From contig JALHPA010000026.1 in assembly GCA_022842745.1 (NCBI GenBank), positions 1 through 11,676 on the forward strand: a stretch of DNA of 11,676 bases, in the 5' to 3' direction. This document shows positions 1 through 5,634 of the stretch, piece by piece. The DNA comes from Pirellulales bacterium (GTDB lineage: Bacteria; Planctomycetota; Planctomycetia; Pirellulales; JALHPA01). The translations under genes were made by a program, and so were the position numbers. Under the pieces are notes generated by a model. It saw only the letters and a list, made by a program, of their open reading frames with translations, was not told the origin of the DNA and ran no database searches. How positions within the stretch are numbered: position 1 is the stretch's first letter; every line of letters begins with the position of its first letter.

Positions 1-242
1 TCCATAGCCGCCGCTTGGACGGATCGATCGAATTGGCAGTCGTGGATCGCGGGGCGAAGGTCGATCCCGAGATAGTGCCTCGCCTTTTTGACGCCTTCTT
101 TACCACAAAGCCCACGGGGATGGGCATGGGATTAGCTATAAGCCGTTCCATCGTCGAGGCGCACGGCGGCCGACTGCGGGCCGAACCCAATCCAGGGGGC
201 GGGCTTTCGATGTTGTTCACGCTTCCTACCGAAAGGACCTGA
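1..242 (+). CDS. Sensor histidine kinase, C-terminal end (partial, FixL-like)
   Basis: This is the last 80 or so residues of a two-component sensor kinase; the reading frame is open to the left edge, so the gene begins outside the window. The visible part is the end of the HATPase_c ATP-binding domain. It shows a G1-type box (VVDRGAKV), an F box (RLFDAFFTTK) and a G2 box (GMGMGLAISRSIVEAHGG), followed by the closing strands (PNPGGGLSMLFTLP). FFTTK followed by GMGMGL is typical of the FixL/NtrB-like HPK4 group. The G1 box normally reads DxGxG, but here the second glycine is replaced by lysine. The stop lies two bases before the start of a FixJ-like regulator, so the two are surely cotranscribed and a cognate pair. 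The sensory and dimerisation domains are not visible, so the signal cannot be named. Confidence 0.9.
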   Translation, partial: HSRRLDGSIELAVVDRGAKVDPEIVPRLFDAFFTTKPTGMGMGLAISRSIVEAHGGRLRAEPNPGGGLSMLFTLPTERT

Positions 243-244
243 TT

Positions 245-862
245 ATGGAATCCAAACCGGTTGTCTTTGTTGTCGACGACGATAGCGCCGCTCGCGCTTC
301 CGTCATCGCGCTGGTCCGCTCGAACGGATTGGACGCGCGGGGATTCGCCTCGGCCGAGGACTTTTTGGCGAGCGACGAGCGGCATGGGCGCGGCTGCGTG
401 GTCGCCGATATGCGGATGCCGGGAATGAGCGGCCTGCAGATGCTCGAACGGCTCAACGCCGAACATTCGACGTTGCCGGTGGTCATCATTACCGGTTTTC
501 CCGACGTTCCGCTGGCGGTCCAGGCGATGCGCGCCGGGGCGGTGACGTTTCTGGAAAAGCCGTGCGGGGATCAGGATTTGTGGGAAGGAATTCGGGCCGC
601 GCTCGATCGAGAGTCGCGGAATGCGGCGCTGCACTCCCGCCAGACTGAGATCGCCGCGCGGTTCGCCACCCTCACCGAGTCCGACCGGCAGGTACTGGAT
701 CGTCTGATGGCGGGCATACCAAACAAGTCGATCGCCACCGAATTGGATATCGGCCTGCGCACGGTGGAATTACGGCGTGCCACGATTATGAAAAAGATGC
801 AGGTGAACTCGCTGGCTGAGTTGGTCCAGACCGTGATGTCGCTGGAAGCCGCGCGTCACTGA
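245..862 (+). CDS. FixJ-family response regulator (REC + LuxR-type HTH)
   Basis: A 205-residue DNA-binding response regulator, the usual FixJ length. The receiver domain (about 5-120) has the acidic pocket D11-D13, phospho-acceptor D55 in ADMRMPGMSG, switch residue T83 in IITGFPDVP and conserved K105 in LEKP, so phosphorylation chemistry looks intact. After a short linker, a LuxR/GerE helix-turn-helix spans about 138-195, with LTESDRQVLDRLMAG, the FixJ-like PNKSIA and RTVELRR. In most FixJ relatives the last motif reads RTVEVHRA, so the recognition-helix region is slightly divergent here. The ATG is preceded by AGGA at 234-237 with good spacing, and the kinase gene ends two bases upstream. 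It most likely activates or represses transcription when phosphorylated by that kinase. The targets are unknown, and nothing here indicates an oxygen or nitrogen-fixation role. Confidence 0.93.
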   Translation: MESKPVVFVVDDDSAARASVIALVRSNGLDARGFASAEDFLASDERHGRGCVVADMRMPGMSGLQMLERLNAEHSTLPVVIITGFPDVPLAVQAMRAGAVTFLEKPCGDQDLWEGIRAALDRESRNAALHSRQTEIAARFATLTESDRQVLDRLMAGIPNKSIATELDIGLRTVELRRATIMKKMQVNSLAELVQTVMSLEAARH

Positions 863-915
863 TCCGGATCGGACTTGGGCCCGCAAGCACGGCCTTCCAG
901 CAAGCGTCGCCGCCC

Positions 916-984
916 AAAAAAAAGAAGAGCGGTCCCCGGTTACTAGGATTGGGGCAGGAATCCGTTCACACGAAGGACCGCTCT
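916..984 (-). terminator. Intrinsic terminator of the candidate small RNA
   Basis: Read on the minus strand, a perfect 10-bp, GC-rich stem (984-975 with 935-926) is followed at once by TC and eight T residues (923-916). The 39-nt loop is larger than usual but is shortened by an internal 5-bp hairpin (963-959 with 950-946). On the plus strand no T tract follows, so the element acts in one direction and is not the terminator of the response regulator gene. Confidence 0.55.
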
Positions 985-1072
985 ATTCGGTAATCCACGG
1001 CACAAACCGATCTGCGACGGGCCGTGGCATTGTAGATTTTTCTGCCTGGGGCAAAGCCGCAGGGCCAAATCT
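916..1072 (-). ncRNA. Candidate structured small RNA with own promoter and terminator
   Basis: The 427-base stretch between the response regulator and dprA has no convincing protein gene, but its minus strand has the layout of a small RNA gene of about 155 nt. Reading on the minus strand from the predicted start near 1072, the first hairpin closes AGATTT (1072-1067) with AAATCT (1039-1034). It encloses CCTG/CAGG and GGC/GCC pairs around a UUU loop. A second stem pairs CCACGGC (1027-1021) with GCCGTGG (1001-995). The third is a perfect 10-bp stem, AGAGCGGTCC (984-975) with GGACCGCTCT (935-926), whose 39-nt loop contains a smaller GGATT/AATCC hairpin; it is followed by TCTTTTTTTT. I recognise no known family: 6S, SRP, tmRNA and RNase P hallmarks are absent. 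Transcription past the terminator would run antisense into the response regulator gene. Confidence 0.45.
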
Positions 1073-1078
1073 GCCTCG

Positions 1079-1106
1079 ATCATAAGCGGACGCAGGCCGA
1101 ACGCAA
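1079..1106 (-). promoter_or_regulatory. Sigma70-like promoter for the candidate small RNA
   Basis: On the minus strand a -35 box TTGCGT (1106-1101) and a -10 box TATGAT (1084-1079) are separated by 16 bases. TATGAT matches the consensus at five of six positions and TTGCGT at three of six. The predicted start, about seven bases further on near 1072, coincides with the first base of the first RNA hairpin. The same DNA also contains a 9-bp inverted repeat (1091-1099 with 1128-1136) overlapping the -35 box, which could be an operator or chance. Confidence 0.4.
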
Positions 1107-1208
1107 TCCGCTCGCTGGGGTGGAATGCGGCCTGCGGGACCTCTAGAATCCTTGGCATCCGCCGACCGGAAGGCAAGCGCCGCCGTATCGGCGATTCATG
1201 CGGAAACG

Positions 1209-1237
1209 TCGATATTCCGCAATTGGCACGTTAATAT
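1209..1237 (+). promoter_or_regulatory. Possible dprA promoter
   Basis: TCGATA (1209-1214) and TAATAT (1232-1237) are 17 bases apart, each matching the sigma70 consensus at four of six positions. A start near 1243 would give a leader of about 45 bases before the preferred dprA start and would exclude the longer ATG start at 1125. The match is modest and may be chance. Confidence 0.3.
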
Positions 1238-1289
1238 CCATCTTTCCGCCTTCCCAGCCAACAACTTGACACTACCTGGCGCCAAATCG

Positions 1290-2441
1290 GTGTCCGAGTC
1301 GGACCAAGGGGTTGACCAGGCTGGGCGTACCGGCGTCGATCGACCCGATTTGTTGGCGGCGGTGACGTTGTCGTTGGTGTCTGGAGTGGGGCCCCGCTTG
1401 CGGAAGCTGCTTCTGGAACGCTTCGGGTCGGCCGCGGCCGTCTTGGCGGCCGCGCCAAGCGATTTGCGCGAAGTGCCAGGCATCGGGCAGAAAATCAGCC
1501 GGGCCATCGTCGCGGCACGCGACGAGATTGACGCGGAGGGGCAACTTGAACTGTGTCGCGCGGAGGGCGTCGACACGCTGCTGGATGGCGCGGCCGAATA
1601 TCCCCGCCTGCTGAAGGAAATCGTCGATCCGCCGGGGGTCTTGTTTGTCCGCGGGAGGTTGGAACCGCGGGATGCGCTGTCGATTGCGATTGTCGGCTCC
1701 CGGCATGCCTCTCACTATGGGTTGACGCAGGCCGAACGGCTGGCAGGCGGATTGGCCCGCGCGGGACTGACCGTGGTGAGTGGTCTGGCCCGGGGAATCG
1801 ATGGCGCCGCACACCGGGGGGCGCTGGCCGCCGGCGGAAGAACCCTCGCCGTGCTCGGCTCGGGCGTGCTCAACGTGTACCCGCCGGAACACAAGGACCT
1901 GGCGGACGAAGTCGCGCGCCACGGGGCGCTTTTGAGCGAAGCAGCCCCCCGCGCTGAACCGTTCAGCGGCGCCTTCCCCCAGCGGAATCGGATTATTAGC
2001 GGATTGTCCCTGGGGGTGATTGTTGTTGAGGCTGCATCGAGATCGGGCGCGTTGATTAGCGCGCGGCACGCGACCGAGCAAGGTCGCGAGGTATTTGCCG
2101 TGCCGGGGCGGGTCGATAGCCGTTTGTCGCAAGGATGTCACCAGTTGATCCGCGACGGCGCCAAGCTGGTGGAAAGCGTCGACGACGTGCTCGAAGAACT
2201 GGGCCCGCTGGTGGAAGCCACGCCGATGGGCGATGGTCAAACGGTGCGCCATCCGGCCGAATTGGCGCTAAACGAGCTGGAGCAGCAAATCCTCGGGGCG
2301 ATACCGACCGACCCGGTCACCGTCGACCACGTTATCGCTGGCTGTGGAGTCGCAGCCGGGCCAGTGCTGGCGACTTTGAGCGTGTTGGAAATGAAGCGGT
2401 TGGTGCGGCGACTGAGCGGCAATCTGGTGGCGCGGTGGTAA
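1290..2441 (+). CDS. dprA: DNA processing protein DprA (Smf)
   Basis: DprA binds incoming single-stranded DNA in the cytoplasm and loads RecA during natural transformation. With the GTG start the protein has 383 residues, the usual size. Residues 20-75 form a helix-hairpin-helix N-terminal domain (SGVGPRLRKLLLERFGS, then VPGIGQKISRAI). The Rossmann-like core (about 100-295) carries IAIVGSRHAS, VVSGLARGIDGAAHRGAL, LGSGVLNVYPPEH, FPQRNRIISGLS, VVEAASRSGALISA and FAVPG, all hallmark DprA motifs. A winged-helix domain closes the protein (about 325-383). The frame is open back to an ATG at 1125, but those extra 55 codons lack domain resemblance and the codon bias of the gene, and a possible promoter lies inside them. 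A TTG at 1266 is another alternative start. No other competence gene is in the window, so active transformation cannot be inferred. The gene converges on its neighbour with 27 bases between stops. Confidence 0.93.
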   Translation: MSESDQGVDQAGRTGVDRPDLLAAVTLSLVSGVGPRLRKLLLERFGSAAAVLAAAPSDLREVPGIGQKISRAIVAARDEIDAEGQLELCRAEGVDTLLDGAAEYPRLLKEIVDPPGVLFVRGRLEPRDALSIAIVGSRHASHYGLTQAERLAGGLARAGLTVVSGLARGIDGAAHRGALAAGGRTLAVLGSGVLNVYPPEHKDLADEVARHGALLSEAAPRAEPFSGAFPQRNRIISGLSLGVIVVEAASRSGALISARHATEQGREVFAVPGRVDSRLSQGCHQLIRDGAKLVESVDDVLEELGPLVEATPMGDGQTVRHPAELALNELEQQILGAIPTDPVTVDHVIAGCGVAAGPVLATLSVLEMKRLVRRLSGNLVARW

Positions 2442-2468
2442 AATCCTTGGAAAAAATCCCGCAGTCCG

Positions 2469-2810
2469 TCAGGAAACAGGCAGACTGGAAGCCCGAAATA
2501 CCTCCGCCACCCGGAGCGCGAACCGCTCGTACCAGCGGTTTCGGCCCGACGCCTGGGCCTGGAGGTGTTCGACGTGTAAACGCCAGGCCTCGATCGATTC
2601 GGGCGTGGCCCAGTAGGAGACGGTAATCCCGCAGCCGTCGGCGTCGCGGACGCTTTCGACTCCCAAGAACCCCGGCGACTGCGATGCAAGCTCCAGCATG
2701 CGGTCGGCGGTCTGGGCGTACTCGGCCGGTTCCATCCCGGTCCGCAAGGATGAAAAAATGACGGCATAGTACGGGGTCGACGGCAAGCGAGCGGGAAATT
2801 CGGAGACCAT
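2469..2810 (-). CDS. Antibiotic biosynthesis monooxygenase (ABM) domain protein
   Basis: A small protein of 113 residues with the ABM/dimeric alpha-beta barrel fold. The visible match is to the YqjZ-like type: PYYAVIFSSLRTG at 13-25, YAQTADRMLELASQSPGFLGVE at 31-52, a central DADGCGITVSYW at 57-67, then a helix with ESIEAWRLHVEH (71-82) and a closing RWYERFALRVAEV (92-104). Such proteins act as homodimers; some oxidise quinone-like or haem substrates without a cofactor and many have no assigned substrate, so the reaction here is unknown. The frame is open upstream to 2930, but the extra 40 residues resemble no ABM protein and the ATG at 2810 fits the family start. No Shine-Dalgarno site is visible. 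A TAGAAT box (2877-2872) on this strand could be its -10 element, although no good -35 accompanies it. The gene is divergent from the glycosyltransferase gene. Confidence 0.8.
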   Translation of the reverse strand: MVSEFPARLPSTPYYAVIFSSLRTGMEPAEYAQTADRMLELASQSPGFLGVESVRDADGCGITVSYWATPESIEAWRLHVEHLQAQASGRNRWYERFALRVAEVFRASSLPVS

Positions 2811-2968
2811 GTGAAAAAAACCGTGCGTGAATGGGGCGATAATGTGGATCGAGGCCGGATTGAGGCCAGCGATTCTAACGCGGCCACGATTCAAGTAAGC
2901 TAATACAGTCCCTCCGCGGTTGACCTCCACCCCACAGCCGCGCCATTACCCTGCTGGCGGTTCGTATC

Positions 2969-3952
2969 ATGCTGTCGATCGTGATTCCGGTTTTTGACGA
3001 GGCGGAAAGTCTGGCGGAACTGCACTCCGAGCTGTCCGCCGTGGCGAGAACGAACGGCTACGATCTCGACATCGTATTGATCGACGACGGATCGACGGAC
3101 GGATCGTGGCGTGAAATCCAAAAACTCGCCCAGATCGACCCGCGGGTACGAGGGCTGCGGTTTCGCCGGAACTTTGGCAAAGCGGCGGCCTTGTCTGCCG
3201 GTTTTCACGCGGCCCGCGGCGAGTTGATCGTAACCTTGGACGCCGACCTGCAGGACGATCCTTTGGAGATCCCCCGGTTCCTCGCCGCCATGGCAAACGA
3301 TCTGGACGTCGTGAGCGGTTACAAGCAAGTCCGGCACGACCCGTGGCACAAGGTGTTGCCATCGCGGGCCTTCAACTGGATGGTAAGCTGGCTCACCGGA
3401 GTCAAGCTGCACGACCACAACTGCGGAATGAAATCCTACCGGCGGGAGGTGTTTGACGAAGTGCGGTTGTACGGCGAGCTGCATCGATTCGTTCCGGTGC
3501 TGGCGCATGCGCGGGGTTTCAAGGTGGGGGAGCTGGTGATCCACCACCGGGCGCGGAAATTCGGCCGCTCGAAATACGGATTTCGCCGCTTCGTCAAGGG
3601 TTTCCTGGATCTGATGACCGTAAAGTTCCTCACCGGGTTCGGGCAGCGGCCGCAACACTTGCTGGGGACGGTTGGCCTGATTTCGTTCGCCTGCGGCCTG
3701 GCAGGCTTGACCTATCTGGGGATTTATTGGATGGTGGCCCAGCTCCGACCGGATTTGAATCTGGCCCCGCTGCACCAGCGCCCGGCCGTCGTCTATTCGA
3801 TGGGGGCGTTGTTGTTCGGAGGGCAACTGTTGTCCATCGGTTTTTTGGCGGAGTTGATTACCGCGCGGTCCGGGTGCGACGAGCAGACGTACAGCATTGC
3901 CGAGCGCACCCAGGGGGGGGGCGATCGGGACCGGGGCGCGCAGGCAGTATGA
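2969..3952 (+). CDS. Family 2 glycosyltransferase, polyprenyl-phosphate sugar synthase type (GtrB/DPM-like)
   Basis: Probably transfers a hexose from a nucleotide sugar to undecaprenyl (polyprenyl) phosphate on the cytoplasmic face of the membrane. The 327-residue protein starts directly with the GT-A fold (SIVIPVFDEAESL). It has DDGSTDGS at 39-46, RNFGKAAALSAG at 68-78, the metal-binding DAD motif in LDADLQDDP at 90-98, and the acceptor-side signature FGRSKYG at 198-204. Two membrane helices follow (about 231-256 and 274-298), as in GtrB and bacterial DPM-like synthases. Which sugar is used cannot be told. The downstream membrane protein, 70 bases away on the same strand, is a likely acceptor-transferring partner. 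Near the end, 3913-3921 is a run of nine G; loss of one G would replace the last residues and join this frame to the next gene. TTGACC at 2920 is a possible -35 with only a poor -10. Confidence 0.9.
   Translation: MLSIVIPVFDEAESLAELHSELSAVARTNGYDLDIVLIDDGSTDGSWREIQKLAQIDPRVRGLRFRRNFGKAAALSAGFHAARGELIVTLDADLQDDPLEIPRFLAAMANDLDVVSGYKQVRHDPWHKVLPSRAFNWMVSWLTGVKLHDHNCGMKSYRREVFDEVRLYGELHRFVPVLAHARGFKVGELVIHHRARKFGRSKYGFRRFVKGFLDLMTVKFLTGFGQRPQHLLGTVGLISFACGLAGLTYLGIYWMVAQLRPDLNLAPLHQRPAVVYSMGALLFGGQLLSIGFLAELITARSGCDEQTYSIAERTQGGGDRDRGAQAV
3913..3921 (+). repeat. G9 homopolymer tract inside the glycosyltransferase gene
   Basis: Nine consecutive G residues lie eleven or so codons before the stop of the family 2 glycosyltransferase. 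Removing one G moves translation into the frame of the next gene, which is open across the tract and on to 5603. Such tracts are prone to replication or transcription slippage and also to sequencing error. Confidence 0.9.
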
Positions 3953-4022
3953 CCACCGTCGGTATGTGGAACCGGTATCCGGCGGGGCGAGAGCCCGAGT
4001 TATTCTTTCAGATTGGCGGAGC

Positions 4023-5603
4023 ATGAACCACGACAGCGACCAGGGCGAGTTGCCCGCGGGGGGAGGGCCAACGGGCCAGAACATGTCATGCGCCGCGAGG
4101 AAAGGACTGTACTGGCTCCTGATCGCGGTTGCGGTGGGGGGGGCCACTGGCCGGGTGTTGGCGGTGAATTCGATCGACATGATCCGGCTCGAAGACCGGC
4201 TTGTCGAGGAACAATTCGCCAAGCGCAAGGCCAAGCTGACGGCCAGCGGAGAGACGATCGACGAACCGGCCGAGCGAGCCCGCATCCGGGCGCAGGCAGC
4301 CAAACAGCGGCCGTTTCTCAGCGGCAACGATCGGAGCCGGTGGTGTACGGTCCGGGCGTTGGTCGAGCGAGGCACCTACGAGATCGACGAGATCGTGCAG
4401 GAGCCGAATTGGGACACGATCGACATGGTGCAGCACCGGGGGCGGGACGGGGAGCTGCACTTGTATTCGAGCAAGCCGCCGCTGTTGGCGACGCTGTATG
4501 CCGCGGAATATTGGTTGATTCACCAACTGACCGGGAAGACGCTGGGAACCCACCCGTTCGAGATCGGGCGGTTCATGCTTTGGACCCTGAATGTGGTCCC
4601 GTTCGCCCTCTATTTGTGGCTTGTCAGCCGACTCGTCGAGCGATTCGGAGGGACCGATTGGGGCCGGATGCTGGTGTTTGCGGGCGCGTGTTTTGGGACT
4701 TATCTGACGACGTTCGTCATCACGCTGAATAACCACCTACACGCGGCGGTGTGCGTCGCCGTGGCCCTGTACGCGACCGTGCGCATTTGGTCCGACGGCG
4801 AAACGCGGAAGCGTTATTTTATCCTGGCGGGACTTGCCGCCGCCTTCGCCGCGGCGAACGAGTTGCCTGCGCTATCGTTTCTGGGGCTGTTGGGCCTTGG
4901 GTTATTGGTTCGGTTCCCTCGACCCACCTTGATGTACTTCACGCCCTCCGTTGGTTTGGTGGCGGCTGCTTTCTTTTTCACCAACTATTTGGCTCACAGC
5001 ACCTGGATTCCGCCTTATGCGTTTGGCGGGGGGATCGTCGAGCAAAAAGCGGAACGTCCGAGCGTCGAAGAACGAGAGAATTGGTACGACTACAGCTACA
5101 TCCGCAAAAGCGACGGCAAGCGGATCGAAAGCTATTGGCGCAACCCGAAGGGAATCGACGTCGGCGAGAAAGATCCCGCCTGGTACGCTGTGCATGTCCT
5201 GGTGGGCCACCACGGCATCTTTTCGCTGACGCCGTTGTGGCTGCTGGCAATTCCCGGGACTTATCTACTATGGCGGAATGGCGTTCGAGGGGGGCGAGAA
5301 TTGGCCCTATTCATCGCCACGCTGACGATTGTTTGCCTCGTCTTCTACCTCACTCGCGATCAGGGGCAGCGAAATTATGGGGGAATGACCAGCGCGTTTC
5401 GCTGGGTGTTTTGGCTGGCGCCTCTGTGGTTGGTCGCCGCCACGCCTGCCGCCGACGCCGCGTCGAAGAGCCGCGCCTGGCGGATCGTGGGGTATGTGTT
5501 GCTGGGATTGTCGGTCTTGTCGGCCAGTACGCCGACGTGGAACCCCTGGACGCTGCCGTGGCCGATGAAATTCGCCATTCACATGGGCTGGACGACGCTC
5601 TGA
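4023..5603 (+). CDS. Polytopic membrane protein, candidate GT-C (GT39/PMT-like) glycosyltransferase
   Basis: A 526-residue membrane protein with one N-terminal helix (about 28-48), a large extracytoplasmic loop (49-183) and about ten further helices (near 184-205, 214-235, 237-255, 264-281, 283-298, 303-321, 396-416, 427-443, 459-474, 488-503). The loop contains NDRSRWCTVRALVERGTYEID and LYSSKPPLLATLYAAEYWL. These resemble the first-loop pattern of PMT/ArnT-type GT-C enzymes, where an acidic residue and a KPPL-like stretch line the active site. A second large loop (322-395) is rich in charged and aromatic residues. By this reading it would take a sugar from polyprenyl phosphate, supplied by the upstream enzyme, and pass it to a protein or envelope polymer. 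The assignment rests on pattern resemblance alone. ATG 4023 has GGCGGA just upstream; ATG 4083, directly before the first helix, is an alternative. A G8 run (4136-4143) lies in the first helix. Confidence 0.75.
   Translation: MNHDSDQGELPAGGGPTGQNMSCAARKGLYWLLIAVAVGGATGRVLAVNSIDMIRLEDRLVEEQFAKRKAKLTASGETIDEPAERARIRAQAAKQRPFLSGNDRSRWCTVRALVERGTYEIDEIVQEPNWDTIDMVQHRGRDGELHLYSSKPPLLATLYAAEYWLIHQLTGKTLGTHPFEIGRFMLWTLNVVPFALYLWLVSRLVERFGGTDWGRMLVFAGACFGTYLTTFVITLNNHLHAAVCVAVALYATVRIWSDGETRKRYFILAGLAAAFAAANELPALSFLGLLGLGLLVRFPRPTLMYFTPSVGLVAAAFFFTNYLAHSTWIPPYAFGGGIVEQKAERPSVEERENWYDYSYIRKSDGKRIESYWRNPKGIDVGEKDPAWYAVHVLVGHHGIFSLTPLWLLAIPGTYLLWRNGVRGGRELALFIATLTIVCLVFYLTRDQGQRNYGGMTSAFRWVFWLAPLWLVAATPAADAASKSRAWRIVGYVLLGLSVLSASTPTWNPWTLPWPMKFAIHMGWTTL
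4136..4143 (+). repeat. G8 homopolymer tract in the membrane protein gene
   Basis: Eight consecutive G residues fall in the codons of the first membrane helix (VAVGGATG). A one-base change would truncate the protein early. With the G9 tract at 3913 and a G6 run near 4058 this makes three long G runs within about 230 bases. Confidence 0.85.
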
Positions 5604-5634
5604 CCGTTTTAGTCCCACGCTCGAGGAGCAGCGC

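Noticed and set aside
861..870. Palindrome GATCCGGATC after the response regulator stop
   Set aside because: A single 10-base palindrome in GC-rich DNA with no partner site or T tract; likely chance.
926..984. The 10-bp inverted repeat read as terminal repeats of an insertion sequence
   Set aside because: The arms are only 39 bases apart with no transposase between them and no target duplication; T8 on one side fits a terminator.
943..1176. A 77-residue minus-strand open frame over the region between the response regulator and dprA
   Set aside because: It has no recognisable domain and overlaps the hairpins, terminator and promoter of the RNA candidate on the same strand; a non-coding reading explains the region better.
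1266..1271. Perfect TTGACA -35 box upstream of dprA
   Set aside because: No -10-like hexamer lies 16-18 bases downstream; that position falls on the start codon region.
1125..1289. N-terminal extension of DprA from the ATG at 1125
   Set aside because: The 55 extra residues lack the HhH-domain character and the codon bias of the rest, ribosome-site spacing at 1125 is poor, and a possible promoter lies inside.
1272..2252. Long minus-strand open frame (326 residues) opposite dprA
   Set aside because: High-GC shadow of the dprA reading frame; the composition is rich in Arg, Gln and His and no domain is seen.
2920..2949. TTGACC with CATTAC as a glycosyltransferase promoter
   Set aside because: The -10 matches the consensus at only three positions with an 18-base spacer, too weak to list as a feature.
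2900..4375. Long minus-strand open frame (491 residues) opposite the glycosyltransferase pair
   Set aside because: It covers two clearly coding plus-strand genes, has no domain or membrane pattern, and shows the Arg/His/Gln-rich composition of an antisense shadow.
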